NCBI GenBank assembly: GCA_965657215.1
Contig: CBFHNR010000007.1
Location: 68,970-132,969, forward strand
DNA from: JAHEJA01 sp965657215
GTDB taxonomy: Bacteria > Pseudomonadota > Alphaproteobacteria > Rhodobacterales > Rhodobacteraceae
DNA: 64,000 bases
Reading direction: 5' to 3'
How positions within the stretch are numbered: the stretch's first letter is position 1; every line of letters starts with the position of its first letter. The position numbers were made by a program, and so were the translations under genes. The notes beneath the pieces were generated by a model, which was given only the letters and a program-made list of their open reading frames with translations, had not been told where the DNA came from and ran no database searches. Positions 50,183 to 58,631 of the stretch are shown here, piece by piece.

Positions 50183-52213
50183 CTAAAGCGAGGCGGCCAA
50201 TCGTGTGCCCTGATCAATTGCACGCTTGGCGTCAAGCTCGGCGGCAACATCGGCACCCCCAATGACATGGGGCGTTCTTCCCTTTGCGATCAAATCATCC
50301 GCCAGACTCCGTTCTGGAAGCTGTCCCGCACAGAGAACGATTGTGTCCGCTGGAATGTTTTGGGGATTTTCGCGGGCGTCGCCCATTGAGACGAGTAACC
50401 CTTCGGACGTGATTTGTTCATAGTTCACGCCGCCCATCATCGTAACATTCTTCATCTTAAGCGCCGCACGATGAATCCAACCTGTTGTTTTACCCAAACG
50501 TTTCCCTAGGCGTTCTGACTTGCGCTGAAGCAGCGTTACATTACGCGCAGGTGCGGAAGGTTGCGGTCCGCTCGCAGCCAAGCCGCCACGCGTTTCTTGC
50601 GGGTCTGTGACACCCCATTCCTTCATCCAAGCAGGAAGATCGGTTGTCAGGCTTTCGCCTTCATGCGTCAGGAACTCAGACACATCAAAGCCAATTCCAC
50701 CAGCCCCGATGACGACAACATTTTCGCCCGCTTTGCGGCTTCCGTTTAATAGTTCGATATAGCTGATGACATTCGGGTTATCTTGACCGTCGATTTCTGG
50801 ATCACGAGGAATAACCCCTGTGGCAATGATGACTTCATCAAATCCGTCTAGATCAGCAGCGGACACCTTTGTATTGAGGGCAAGAGTGACCCTAGTTGTG
50901 TCCAACATCGTGGCAAACCAATCCACAAGCCCAAAGAATTCTTCTTTGCCTGGTACCTGTTTCGCAAGGTTCAATTGACCTCCGACTTCTGGCGCTTGAT
51001 CAAACAAAGTCACCTTATGACCCGCTTGTGCCGCCGTCATTGCCGCACTCATTCCTGCTGGACCCGCGCCGACAACCGCCACGGTTTTCGGTGTAGTCGT
51101 TTGGGAAATAACCAATTCAGTTTCAAACCCCGAACGTGGGTTGACCAAACATGAGCTGATTTTACCAGAAAACGTATGATCCAAGCAGGCTTGGTTACAG
51201 GCGATGCAAGGGGCGATTTCATTTGCACGTCCCTCTATCGCCTTTGTTACAAATAGTGGGTCCGCCAAGAAAGGACGCGCCATGCTCACCATGTCGGCGC
51301 AGCCATCTGCCAAGACCTCTTCTGCGACCTCAGGGGTGTTGATCCGATTTGATGTGATAACAGGGATCGACACCTTGCCTATGAGCTTTTTCGTCACCCA
51401 CGAAAAGGCAGCGCGCGGCACGGATGTCGCAATGGTAGGAATGCGTGCTTCGTGCCAACCGATACCCGTATTGATGATCGTCGCACCTGCTTTTTCAACT
51501 TCTTGCGCCAGCTGGACCACTTCGTCATGGGTTGATCCATTAGGGATAAGATCAATCATGGAGAGGCGGTAAATCAGGATAAAGTCTTTCCCAACGGCGG
51601 CACGAACACGTTTGACCACTTCAACGGGCAAGCGCATTCTATTTTCGTACGACCCGCCCCAACGATCTGTGCGCTTGTTGGTATGTTCGACGAGGAATTG
51701 ATTTAGGAAATACCCTTCGGACCCCATGATTTCGACACCATCATATCCCGCTTGTTTGGCACGGGCGGCGGTTGTTGCGATGTCTTGAATTTGCTTTTCT
51801 ATTCCGTCTTCGTCCAATTCTTTGGGCGGAAAGGGCGAAATGGGTGATTTGATCGGGCTAGGCGCCACACAGTCAGGGCCATAAGCATACCGGCCCGCGT
51901 GCAAGACCTGCATCGCAATCTTGCCACCTGCTTCGTGCACACGATCCGTGACGATACGATGATTTTCGATATCTTGATCTGTATACAGCCCCGCCGCCCC
52001 AGGAAAGACGCTGCCTTCTCTGTTGGGGGCAATCCCGCCCGTCACGATCAAGGCAACCTCACCACGTGCCCGTTCTGCGTAGAACTCTGCAACACGATTC
52101 CAATCCTTGGTTTCCTCAAGGTTGGTGTGCATCGACCCCATAAGGACCCGATTTTTTAAGGTCGTGAACCCAAGATCAAGTGGAGTTAAGAGGTTTGGAT
52201 AAAGCGAAGACAT
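50183..52213 (-). CDS. fadH: NADPH-dependent 2,4-dienoyl-CoA reductase
   Basis: A 676-residue flavo-iron-sulfur enzyme that reduces 2,4-dienoyl-CoA intermediates during beta-oxidation of unsaturated fatty acids. The N-terminal old-yellow-enzyme barrel (about 1-330) starts LLTPLDLGFTTLKNRVLMGSMHTNLEE; the cluster motif CIACNQACLDHTFSGKISSC coordinates 4Fe-4S; the FAD/NADPH half has VGAGPAGMSAAMTAAQAGH and VVIGAGGIGFDVSEFL. Length and order match E. coli FadH. It is one of several fatty-acid genes in this window. Confidence 0.94.
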   Translation of the reverse strand: MSSLYPNLLTPLDLGFTTLKNRVLMGSMHTNLEETKDWNRVAEFYAERARGEVALIVTGGIAPNREGSVFPGAAGLYTDQDIENHRIVTDRVHEAGGKIAMQVLHAGRYAYGPDCVAPSPIKSPISPFPPKELDEDGIEKQIQDIATTAARAKQAGYDGVEIMGSEGYFLNQFLVEHTNKRTDRWGGSYENRMRLPVEVVKRVRAAVGKDFILIYRLSMIDLIPNGSTHDEVVQLAQEVEKAGATIINTGIGWHEARIPTIATSVPRAAFSWVTKKLIGKVSIPVITSNRINTPEVAEEVLADGCADMVSMARPFLADPLFVTKAIEGRANEIAPCIACNQACLDHTFSGKISSCLVNPRSGFETELVISQTTTPKTVAVVGAGPAGMSAAMTAAQAGHKVTLFDQAPEVGGQLNLAKQVPGKEEFFGLVDWFATMLDTTRVTLALNTKVSAADLDGFDEVIIATGVIPRDPEIDGQDNPNVISYIELLNGSRKAGENVVVIGAGGIGFDVSEFLTHEGESLTTDLPAWMKEWGVTDPQETRGGLAASGPQPSAPARNVTLLQRKSERLGKRLGKTTGWIHRAALKMKNVTMMGGVNYEQITSEGLLVSMGDARENPQNIPADTIVLCAGQLPERSLADDLIAKGRTPHVIGGADVAAELDAKRAIDQGTRLAASL

Positions 52214-52288
52214 AAAAATACCCCTGTCAGTTTTGGGATATTTTGATCAATGGAGCCAGAATGTCACCCCATACGCGGCGTCAATTAA

Positions 52289-52651
52289 CTAGCTATTTTC
52301 GCTCACATAGCGGCGGAAGGCCCGTTTTAGCAAATCCAGCTCACCACGGATCAAAGACAGCTCCGCCCGCAAATCATGGGCGACTGGTGTGCCACCCATC
52401 AATGTAAAGCTTATCAATGTCTCAGGATTGTCGCGTTCCGTGACGATGAAACTATGCACACCTTCACCAATCGCTTCTCTAGGGATGGGAACAGAAATTT
52501 CCCACAAATTCGTGTCAACTTCTTCAACCGTAACAGTGTTCAATTCCTGACCACGATACGACACAACAACATCTGGCTGATCGACGGAAACGATTTCTGC
52601 CTGCCAAATTCCATTTTCAAACGCGGCTTCGCGAACTTCGTTTATTGACAT
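52289..52651 (-). CDS. Conserved hypothetical protein next to DUF6478
   Basis: A 120-residue protein I do not recognise. The sequence reads as a beta-rich domain (WQAEIVSVDQPDVVVSYRGQEL, then WEISVPIPREAIGEGVHSFIV) followed by a C-terminal coiled-coil-like helix (HDLRAELSLIRGELDLLKRAF). No signal peptide or membrane segment. Its start is 10 bp downstream of the stop of the DUF6478 gene on the same strand, so the two are probably one operon and may act together. Function unknown. Confidence 0.6.
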   Translation of the reverse strand: MSINEVREAAFENGIWQAEIVSVDQPDVVVSYRGQELNTVTVEEVDTNLWEISVPIPREAIGEGVHSFIVTERDNPETLISFTLMGGTPVAHDLRAELSLIRGELDLLKRAFRRYVSENS

Positions 52652-52660
52652 GTTGACCCT

Positions 52661-53416
52661 CTAAAATTCACCGCGCGGTCTGCGAAAGACTGCTAGATCA
52701 CGGATATTGATATAATTCATGGCTGGATCTTCAAAGATGATATCCAGCCAAATTCGTTCAAGCCGCTTTTCGTTAAGCTTTAAGTATCCTAAATCAAATT
52801 CCAGCGATACATTGGTTTGATCCGTTGCAATACGATTCAAAAGCTGTTCGACGTTTGGGCCGTGTTTGATGTTCAAACGCGCAAAAACCCCCATATGATT
52901 TTCAGCATCCATTACCATGTCCATTTGAAAAATATGGCGAATGCTCAGACCATTCAGAGCCTCATCTGGGAGCTGCAAAGCAAGAGATAAAAAAGACCCA
53001 TCAAACTGAAACACCTCAACCGATACCCCAAATGGGGCCAAATCTGTTGACCGCTGATTGCGCTGTTGGCGCAAGATAATCGATGACGTAGGGCAGTCGT
53101 GAAATAACTGAATCTCACGCCCCAAAACGGTTTTCCGCGAGGCGGACGCAACACCCTTGGATCCAATATCAGCACGCCATCCCTCGGGACGCCATGTCCA
53201 ATCAGCATCGCGTGGTGCTTGAAAATTATTCGTCTCTAACCGTGGCAGTGCAATTCTATCTTCAGCTGCAAAAATCACATCGTCGAGTTCACTACGCTTT
53301 TGCTTTGCATCAGAAACCACAGAGGCCAGATCATCAAATGACATCTTGGCAATCCGATCCCGCACAGATGCAAACCGCGTCTTGGAGTTTTTGCGAAAGG
53401 CTTCCAATAATTTCAT
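52661..53416 (-). CDS. DUF6478 family protein
   Basis: A 251-residue protein resembling DUF6478, a family I know only from Rhodobacteraceae. Family-like segments: TRFASVRDRIAKMSFDDLASV at the N-terminus (helical), DADWTWRPEGWRADI, LFHDCPTSSIILRQQRNQRSTDLAPFG, VFQFDGSFLSLALQLP and FARLNIKHGPNVEQLL, ending FRRPRGEF. Mostly beta-strand after a helical start of about 60 residues. Its function is unknown; the beta-rich body and its paired neighbour suggest binding to a glycan or protein, which is speculation. Confidence 0.75.
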   Translation of the reverse strand: MKLLEAFRKNSKTRFASVRDRIAKMSFDDLASVVSDAKQKRSELDDVIFAAEDRIALPRLETNNFQAPRDADWTWRPEGWRADIGSKGVASASRKTVLGREIQLFHDCPTSSIILRQQRNQRSTDLAPFGVSVEVFQFDGSFLSLALQLPDEALNGLSIRHIFQMDMVMDAENHMGVFARLNIKHGPNVEQLLNRIATDQTNVSLEFDLGYLKLNEKRLERIWLDIIFEDPAMNYINIRDLAVFRRPRGEF

Positions 53417-53501
53417 GAGACGTTCACCACTGGTTTCAGATGCCCTCAGACATAGACGATAACAAAGATACGATACACTCTAAATATTAGAGAGTTGGCA
53501 A

Positions 53502-54119
53502 CTATGGCCGCGCACGTGGCCGCAACATCGCAGGTTGGTCCATCGCGATTTGCTCAACACGCGCGCTTTCTTGGTTTAACGACACGGTGTCCATGAGGTT
53601 TAGCAAAACTCGTTTTGCCCGCGATTGTGAAATTTTTTGCCCATCGGGGATCAATAACGTCGCCATAATCAGATGATTTTCTCGATTTTGCACGGCACGC
53701 CAGAATTGTTTTTGATACCCCGAAAAAGTTTTTCCAGATGCCTTGGACAGTTTGGCAAAGGTCACGTTTCCAGACACTGAGCTATCCTCCACCTTATGAT
53801 CACGCGCAAGCGCCCTCAAGACATCAGGAGACGTTGTCTGATCCTCATTTCCAGCCCGTCGAACCGTCAACAAAATATCACCAACCCCATTACGACCATT
53901 CATGGCGCACCCAGAAAATCCGATCAAAGAATGACGGGCATCCCCTTGCTTAAGGGTGCTTCGAGTACAGTAACCAACAGGGACAGGAACACTATGCCCT
54001 GCGGACAATGTCACTTTATCTTGTTCCACAGGAGTTGGTTTCAACATATCTGGAATGGGCAAACCACCACTACATCCGCTTACCAACATGGCAAGCAAAA
54101 CCGCACAAAATCTAACCAT
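53502..54119 (-). CDS. Putative lipoprotein of unknown function
   Basis: A 205-residue predicted lipoprotein: MVRFCAVLLAMLVSGC with a lipobox and Cys about residue 16. No known domain. The mature part includes SAGHSVPVPVGYCTRSTLKQG and GFSGCAMNGRNGVGDILLTVRRA, so two further Cys could form a disulfide. The C-terminal segment (ARVEQIAMDQPAMLRPRARP) is basic. ATG 54119 was chosen because it gives a compact signal and has AGG upstream; a longer frame begins with GTG at 54143. Function unknown. Confidence 0.6.
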   Translation of the reverse strand: MVRFCAVLLAMLVSGCSGGLPIPDMLKPTPVEQDKVTLSAGHSVPVPVGYCTRSTLKQGDARHSLIGFSGCAMNGRNGVGDILLTVRRAGNEDQTTSPDVLRALARDHKVEDSSVSGNVTFAKLSKASGKTFSGYQKQFWRAVQNRENHLIMATLLIPDGQKISQSRAKRVLLNLMDTVSLNQESARVEQIAMDQPAMLRPRARP

Positions 54120-54325
54120 TAAACCTGGTTTATGCCTTAACACCGCTCAAATTCCCCTACACACCTTGGTTAGGGATACCCAAGCCGCCGTGATCTGACA
54201 ATAGCTAGGGCAGGAAACTTGCAAAATATGTGTTATCCTACAGAAGGCTGCAGAATTCAGAGACGATCGCATGATTGCATAGAAAATTGCCCAATTCCCC
54301 GTTGATCCTGAATTGCATTTCTTGA

Positions 54326-54359
54326 AAAGCACGCTTATTTGATAACAAAGCACGCTTAT
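54326..54359. repeat. 13-bp direct repeat ahead of accD
   Basis: AAAGCACGCTTAT occurs at 54326-54338 and 54347-54359, 21 bp apart, ending 13 bp before the accD start, on top of its ribosome-binding region. It is identical over 13 bases, so either a recent tandem duplication or a two-site regulatory element. Confidence 0.55.
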
Positions 54360-54371
54360 GAGGGACAAGAC

Positions 54372-55298
54372 ATGAACTGGATCACAAATTACGTTCGACC
54401 ACGGATTAATTCGATCTTCTCTCGGCGTGAAACACCAGAAAACCTCTGGACCAAATGTGATGAGTGCGGAACCATGTTGTTCCACCGCGAATTGGCGGAA
54501 AACCTGAATGTGTGCACACAGTGTAATCACCATATGGCGATTACGCCAAGAGACCGTTTTGAAGCATTGTTCGATGGCGGCATCTTTGTTGATGTTGCGG
54601 TTCCAGCTCCGATAAACGACCCCCTCGCATTCAAAGATCAAAAGAAATATCCAGATCGCATGAAAGCCGCCCAGAAAAAGACGGGCGAAAAAGAAGCGAT
54701 GTTGGTTGCCGAAGGTGAAATCGGGCGGACCCCTGTTGTCTGTGCGGCTCAGGATTTTTCCTTCATGGGTGGATCCATGGGAATGTATGTCGGCAACGCG
54801 ATAATTGCCGCGGCTGAACGCGCTGTTGCATTGCACCGCCCTCTCATTTTGTTTTCTGCGGCAGGGGGTGCGCGTATGCAAGAAGGCATACTAAGCCTCA
54901 TGCAAATGCCTCGCACGACAGTCGCAATTCAAATGCTAAAAGAGGCAGGATTGCCCTATATCGTTGTGTTAACACACCCAACGACAGGGGGCGTAACAGC
55001 CTCTTATGCGATGTTGGGCGATGTTCAAATTGCAGAACCAAATGCATTGATCTGCTTCGCAGGTCCCCGCGTTATTGAGCAAACCATTCGCGAAAAACTT
55101 CCCGAAGGGTTCCAGCGTGCTGAATATTTGCTAGACCATGGGATGTTGGATCGCGTGACGTCTCGGACGAAAATGCGCGAAGAATTGGTTACCATTGTGC
55201 GCATGTTGATGGGAATGCCTCCTGCGATAGCTGGGGATTTACCAAAACCTGACGACGCGCCTGCTCAAGAAACTGAGACCGCTTCACCTGCTGAATAA
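54372..55298 (+). CDS. accD: Acetyl-CoA carboxylase carboxyltransferase subunit beta
   Basis: Beta subunit of the carboxyltransferase making malonyl-CoA for fatty acid synthesis. The N-terminal zinc ribbon is complete: CDECG (about 28-32) and CTQCNHH (about 47-53). The biotin-carboxyl-transfer region shows SFMGGSMGMYVGNAI, ILFSAAGGARMQEGILSLMQM and TTGGVTASYAMLGDVQIAEP. ATG 54372 with AGGGA upstream gives 308 residues; earlier in-frame starts are not used. It is followed after 12 bp by folC, a common accD-folC operon. AccA lies elsewhere. Confidence 0.96.
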   Translation: MNWITNYVRPRINSIFSRRETPENLWTKCDECGTMLFHRELAENLNVCTQCNHHMAITPRDRFEALFDGGIFVDVAVPAPINDPLAFKDQKKYPDRMKAAQKKTGEKEAMLVAEGEIGRTPVVCAAQDFSFMGGSMGMYVGNAIIAAAERAVALHRPLILFSAAGGARMQEGILSLMQMPRTTVAIQMLKEAGLPYIVVLTHPTTGGVTASYAMLGDVQIAEPNALICFAGPRVIEQTIREKLPEGFQRAEYLLDHGMLDRVTSRTKMREELVTIVRMLMGMPPAIAGDLPKPDDAPAQETETASPAE

Positions 55299-55310
55299 GG
55301 CAATTCCTGA

Positions 55311-56588
55311 ATGACGCATCCCTCTTCTGACGTCATCCTTGATCGGATGATGGCATTGCATCCCAAGGTGATTGATCTCACGCTTGATCGTGTTTGGCGA
55401 CTTCTTGACACACTCGGTAATCCGCAACGTGATCTCCCGCCTGTTGTCCATATCGCTGGGACCAACGGCAAAGGATCGACCCAGGCCATGATCCGCGCAG
55501 GCTTAGAAGCGGATGGAAAACGGGTTCATGCTTATACATCACCCCACCTTGCACGATTTCACGAACGTATTCGCCTATCAGGTCAGCTCATTACAGAAGA
55601 CGCCTTAACGCAGGTATTGGATGAATGTTATGCGTCGAACAATGGTGAGGACATCACCTATTTTGAAATCACCACCGTTGCTGGGCTATTGGCCATGTCG
55701 CGCGCTCCTGCGGATTATACGTTATTAGAGGTCGGTCTTGGGGGTCGTCTTGATGCAACGAATGTGATCGACACCCCCGAAATTTGCGTCATCACGCCAA
55801 TTTCTATGGATCACGAACAATTCCTCGGCAACACGCTTGCGAAAATTGCCGGTGAAAAGGCCGGGATCATCAAGCGTGGCGTTCCCGTGGTCATTGGCCC
55901 GCAACCTGATGAGGTGATGGACGTCATAGAAGCCACTGCCGCAAAGCTTGGGGCACCGATACTGGCCTATGGTCAACACTGGCATGTGAGCAAGGAACGT
56001 GATCGTCTAATTTATCAGGACGAGAACGGCCTTTTGGATGTGCCATTGCCCAATCTCCCCGGTGAACATCAATATGAAAACGCAGGCGCCGCCCTTGCAG
56101 TTTTGCGCTATCTCGGCATGTCGGATGCGGCCTATGACGGCGCCGTAACCCAAGCATTTTGGCCCGCTCGTATGCAACGTTTGTCCCAAGGGCGCATCGC
56201 TGAGCAGGCGCCAAATATTGAGCTGTGGTTAGATGGCGGTCACAACGCCGCCGCTGGTCAAGCCATTGGCAAACACCTCAAGACATTGCCACCCAAGGAC
56301 ACCTACGCAATTTGCGGAATGCTGAATACCAAAGATATAAGCGGGTATTTGTCGCCAATGGCCCCGTCGCTCACGGCGCTTTATGGTGTATCGATCCCAG
56401 GTGAAGCGAATACTTTACCTGCCGAAACGACAGCTGAGTTTGCCCAAAACGTTGGGATTTCCGCTTTGACTGCGGACAGCGTGGCTGAAGCATTAACGTC
56501 AATTTCAGCCAAAAACCCAAATGCACGCGTCCTAATTTGTGGGTCTTTGTACCTTGCTGGCGCGGTTTTACGCGAAAACGACGACTAA
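55311..56588 (+). CDS. folC: Bifunctional dihydrofolate/folylpolyglutamate synthase
   Basis: A 425-residue Mur-ligase-family enzyme that adds glutamate to dihydropteroate and folates. Key motifs: the P-loop HIAGTNGKGSTQAMIRAGL (about 46-64), YTSPHLARFHERIRLSGQ, VGLGGRLDATNVI, SMDHEQFLGNTLAKIAGEKAGIIK, and the late YGVSIPGEANTLPAE segment. These are diagnostic for FolC. The 5' end lies 12 bp downstream of accD. The gap after it contains the leader of the LysM gene rather than an intrinsic terminator. Confidence 0.95.
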   Translation: MTHPSSDVILDRMMALHPKVIDLTLDRVWRLLDTLGNPQRDLPPVVHIAGTNGKGSTQAMIRAGLEADGKRVHAYTSPHLARFHERIRLSGQLITEDALTQVLDECYASNNGEDITYFEITTVAGLLAMSRAPADYTLLEVGLGGRLDATNVIDTPEICVITPISMDHEQFLGNTLAKIAGEKAGIIKRGVPVVIGPQPDEVMDVIEATAAKLGAPILAYGQHWHVSKERDRLIYQDENGLLDVPLPNLPGEHQYENAGAALAVLRYLGMSDAAYDGAVTQAFWPARMQRLSQGRIAEQAPNIELWLDGGHNAAAGQAIGKHLKTLPPKDTYAICGMLNTKDISGYLSPMAPSLTALYGVSIPGEANTLPAETTAEFAQNVGISALTADSVAEALTSISAKNPNARVLICGSLYLAGAVLRENDD

Positions 56589-56610
56589 TTCAGAGCAATC
56601 CTTAGAAAAA

Positions 56611-56647
56611 CGAATCAGTAACCCTTGACTGATTCGCACCGATTCGC
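56611..56647. promoter_or_regulatory. Inverted plus phased repeats over the LysM-gene promoter
   Basis: CGAATCAGT (56611-56619) and ACTGATTCG (56628-56636) are perfect 9-bp arms with an 8-bp spacer; GATTCGC then recurs at 56641-56647, exactly 10 bp after its first copy (56631-56637). The set spans and overlaps the -35 hexamer, so it looks like an operator rather than a terminator (no U-run follows). Confidence 0.5.
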
Positions 56648-56654
56648 CTATATC
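56625..56654 (+). promoter_or_regulatory. Sigma-70-type promoter for the LysM gene leader
   Basis: TTGACT (56625-56630) and TATATC (56649-56654) are separated by 18 bp, resembling a strong housekeeping promoter. A start near 56661 would leave an untranslated leader of about 155 nt before the LysM gene. Confidence 0.55.
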
Positions 56655-56660
56655 TTGTGG

Positions 56661-56815
56661 TGTCGGGACGTACTCGCCCACATTTGGCGTGTACAGCAGA
56701 GGGTAAGCGGAAATACAGGCTGCTGAAGGTGAATGGGAAACGCCGTCAGGCAATCTCAGTCGTCTTCAAATAAAAAACTCCGCCTACCCTACTTTATTGG
56801 TTAAGGGAGAAGCGT
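56661..56815 (+). ncRNA. Candidate structured 5' leader or small RNA before the LysM gene
   Basis: The region between the promoter and the ATG at 56816 can fold into consecutive hairpins: GTACTCGCC (56670-56678) with GGCGTGTAC (56686-56694), nine pairs with one mismatch; CAGCAG (56694-56699) with CTGCTG (56720-56725); and CTGAAGGTG (56723-56731) with CGCCGTCAG (56741-56749), again nine pairs with one A/G mismatch. The second and third stems compete for three bases, a possible switch. It has no coding frame and I cannot assign it to a known riboswitch or housekeeping RNA class. Confidence 0.4.
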
Positions 56816-57475
56816 ATGCTTCGTATTCTCGTTATTTCTTCTGCATTTTTAATTGTCACTATCGGCTTGCTGATGATTCAGCCAACTCCAAGAAGTGATC
56901 GGTTTGTTGACGAAACGGTTGTCCTTGATGAGGTCACGCGATCCGAGGCAACGCTCTTGGATGTGAGCCTACCTGATCCCACATTGACCGAAGTTGCCAA
57001 GATTGTGGAACCCGAGATCGTCACGCCCGTCTCAACGCCGGCTCCGGTTGCTGTAACCCCACAACCCGTTACAGTGGCCGCGCCCGCACCTAGCGGCATT
57101 AACATCGAAGGCTTGGAAGAATTGGTCAAAGTCGCGCTTGAACGTCAAATGAGCGGTGAGCAGATTGATCAATGGCTTGAGCAAGCGGCGGCCAGTGGTG
57201 TTCTCACCATTCCACCTTACATGCGCCGCGCCGATGGGACACTGGACACACCCATGATTTTGTCCACTTTGGTTGAAACGCCAAGTGCGGCCACCATCAG
57301 CCCAAAAACAGGTAAGCCTTATATCGTAAAAGCAGGAGATAGCCTCGCGTCCATCGCGTTTGACAACTATGGAACAACTGATCCTGTCGAAGACATATAC
57401 TGGGCAAACAAAGATCGCTTGGCCAGCCCAGACAAGATTTCTGTCGGGCAAACCCTGTATTTACCTGCGCTCTAG
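56816..57475 (+). CDS. Membrane-anchored LysM peptidoglycan-binding protein
   Basis: A 219-residue protein with an N-terminal membrane helix (MLRILVISSAFLIVTIGLLMI) and a C-terminal LysM domain: YIVKAGDSLASIAFDNYGTTDPVEDIYWANKDRL ending ISVGQTLYLP (about 170-219; segments shown are parts). The middle is a Pro/Val/Thr-rich linker (about 60-95) and a helical region. LysM modules bind peptidoglycan. Its upstream region has an unusual promoter and structured leader. Its TAG shares CTAG with the convergent zapE stop. Role probably in envelope assembly, not proven. Confidence 0.88.
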   Translation: MLRILVISSAFLIVTIGLLMIQPTPRSDRFVDETVVLDEVTRSEATLLDVSLPDPTLTEVAKIVEPEIVTPVSTPAPVAVTPQPVTVAAPAPSGINIEGLEELVKVALERQMSGEQIDQWLEQAAASGVLTIPPYMRRADGTLDTPMILSTLVETPSAATISPKTGKPYIVKAGDSLASIAFDNYGTTDPVEDIYWANKDRLASPDKISVGQTLYLPAL

Positions 57476-58527
57476 AGCTGTCCCCAGTCCGCCGCCTGCA
57501 TCTCCATCAGACGGCTGGCGGTGCGTTCAAATTCAAACGACCCTTCACCCTCTAGGTAAAGCATCTGTGGCCGATCCGCCGCTGAGCATATAAGCCGTGT
57601 CTTTGCCTCATAAAGCGTGTCGATCAATGTTACAAACCGCTTGGCCTCATTGAAATTACCCCGCCCAAGGGTTGGGATGTTTTCCAGAATGAGAACGCGA
57701 ACATGCTCGGTTAGAGCCAAATAATCAGCGGGCCCCAAGGGTTGTCCGCAGAGATCATAAAAATCAACGCGCGCCACGCCATTGTGAAACTTTGGGAGCC
57801 TCAAGGTACGACCCTTCACCGTAACATCGAAAGACGTGCTGTTGCCTTGCGACAAATCTTGCCAAATCGCCGCGACCTCTTTCGAAGCGGCCTCGCCCAG
57901 TGGATAAAAATAAACCTGTGCGCCACTCAGTCGATCCTGACGGTAATCCGTCGGACTCACCATTTCATGCACAACCAAGCGATCCTTGATCAAATCGATG
58001 AAGGGCAAGAAAAGCTGTCGGTTCAAGCCGTCTTTGTATAGATCATCGGGGATACGATTAGAGGTGGTCACAACGACGACACCGTCCTCGAACAAGAGCT
58101 GGAACAAGCGCCCTACAATCATTGCGTCCGTAATGTCCTTGATTTGCATTTCATCAAAGGCCAACACCCGCGCATCCGCCGCAACTTGTTTTGCGATTGG
58201 CTTGATCGCGTCTTCTTCGCCTCGTTTGCGGGCCTCATGAAGCGCGGTTTGAATATCTTGCATAAACCCATGAAAATGGACGCGTTTTGCAGGGACATCT
58301 AAGGCATCGACAAACATATCCATAATCATCGATTTCCCGCGACCGACACCACCCCAGAGATATAACCCTTTGGGCGGCTCGGTTTTTTTGCGAAAGAACC
58401 CTCTTTTTTGGGGCACTGCCAAAGCCGCGCGTATACGTTCGAATTCAACCAAGACCGCAGCTTGAGCGGCATCAAAGCTCAGTTCACCGGCCTCAACTTT
58501 TGTCTTGTATATCTCTTCGAGGGTCAT
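57472..58527 (-). CDS. zapE: Cell division protein ZapE (AFG1-like ATPase)
   Basis: AAA+-type ATPase of the AFG1/ZapE family, which destabilises the Z-ring late in division. P-loop YLWGGVGRGKSMIMDMFVDAL (about 55-75), Walker-B-like VLAFDEMQIKDI and VTTSNRIPDDLYKDGLNR with the sensor Asn, then FIDLIKDRLVVHEM, all characteristic of the family. Two in-frame ATGs at 58530 and 58527; the second is six nt from AGGAGG and is preferred. Length 351 residues is normal. Its 3' end abuts the LysM gene. Confidence 0.94.
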   Translation of the reverse strand: MTLEEIYKTKVEAGELSFDAAQAAVLVEFERIRAALAVPQKRGFFRKKTEPPKGLYLWGGVGRGKSMIMDMFVDALDVPAKRVHFHGFMQDIQTALHEARKRGEEDAIKPIAKQVAADARVLAFDEMQIKDITDAMIVGRLFQLLFEDGVVVVTTSNRIPDDLYKDGLNRQLFLPFIDLIKDRLVVHEMVSPTDYRQDRLSGAQVYFYPLGEAASKEVAAIWQDLSQGNSTSFDVTVKGRTLRLPKFHNGVARVDFYDLCGQPLGPADYLALTEHVRVLILENIPTLGRGNFNEAKRFVTLIDTLYEAKTRLICSAADRPQMLYLEGEGSFEFERTASRLMEMQAADWGQL

Positions 58528-58631
58528 CATTCGCCTCCTTTACACTCAAAACAGACACGAGGAAAGCATCAGAACAGTTTGACCTCGAGATGGATATAGG
58601 TAAGGTCACTGCAAATCACAGGGGTATTTTC

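Noticed and set aside
54147..54881. 244-residue minus-strand frame overlapping accD
   Set aside because: Lies antisense to a well-conserved accD; its translation is rich in Cys/His/Phe with no domain, typical of an antisense shadow.
56655..56815. SRP RNA, 6S RNA, glycine or cobalamin riboswitch in the LysM leader
   Set aside because: Diagnostic cores (GGAAG-type SRP loop, glycine CCGAAGG with UCUCAGG order, B12 box) are absent or out of order.
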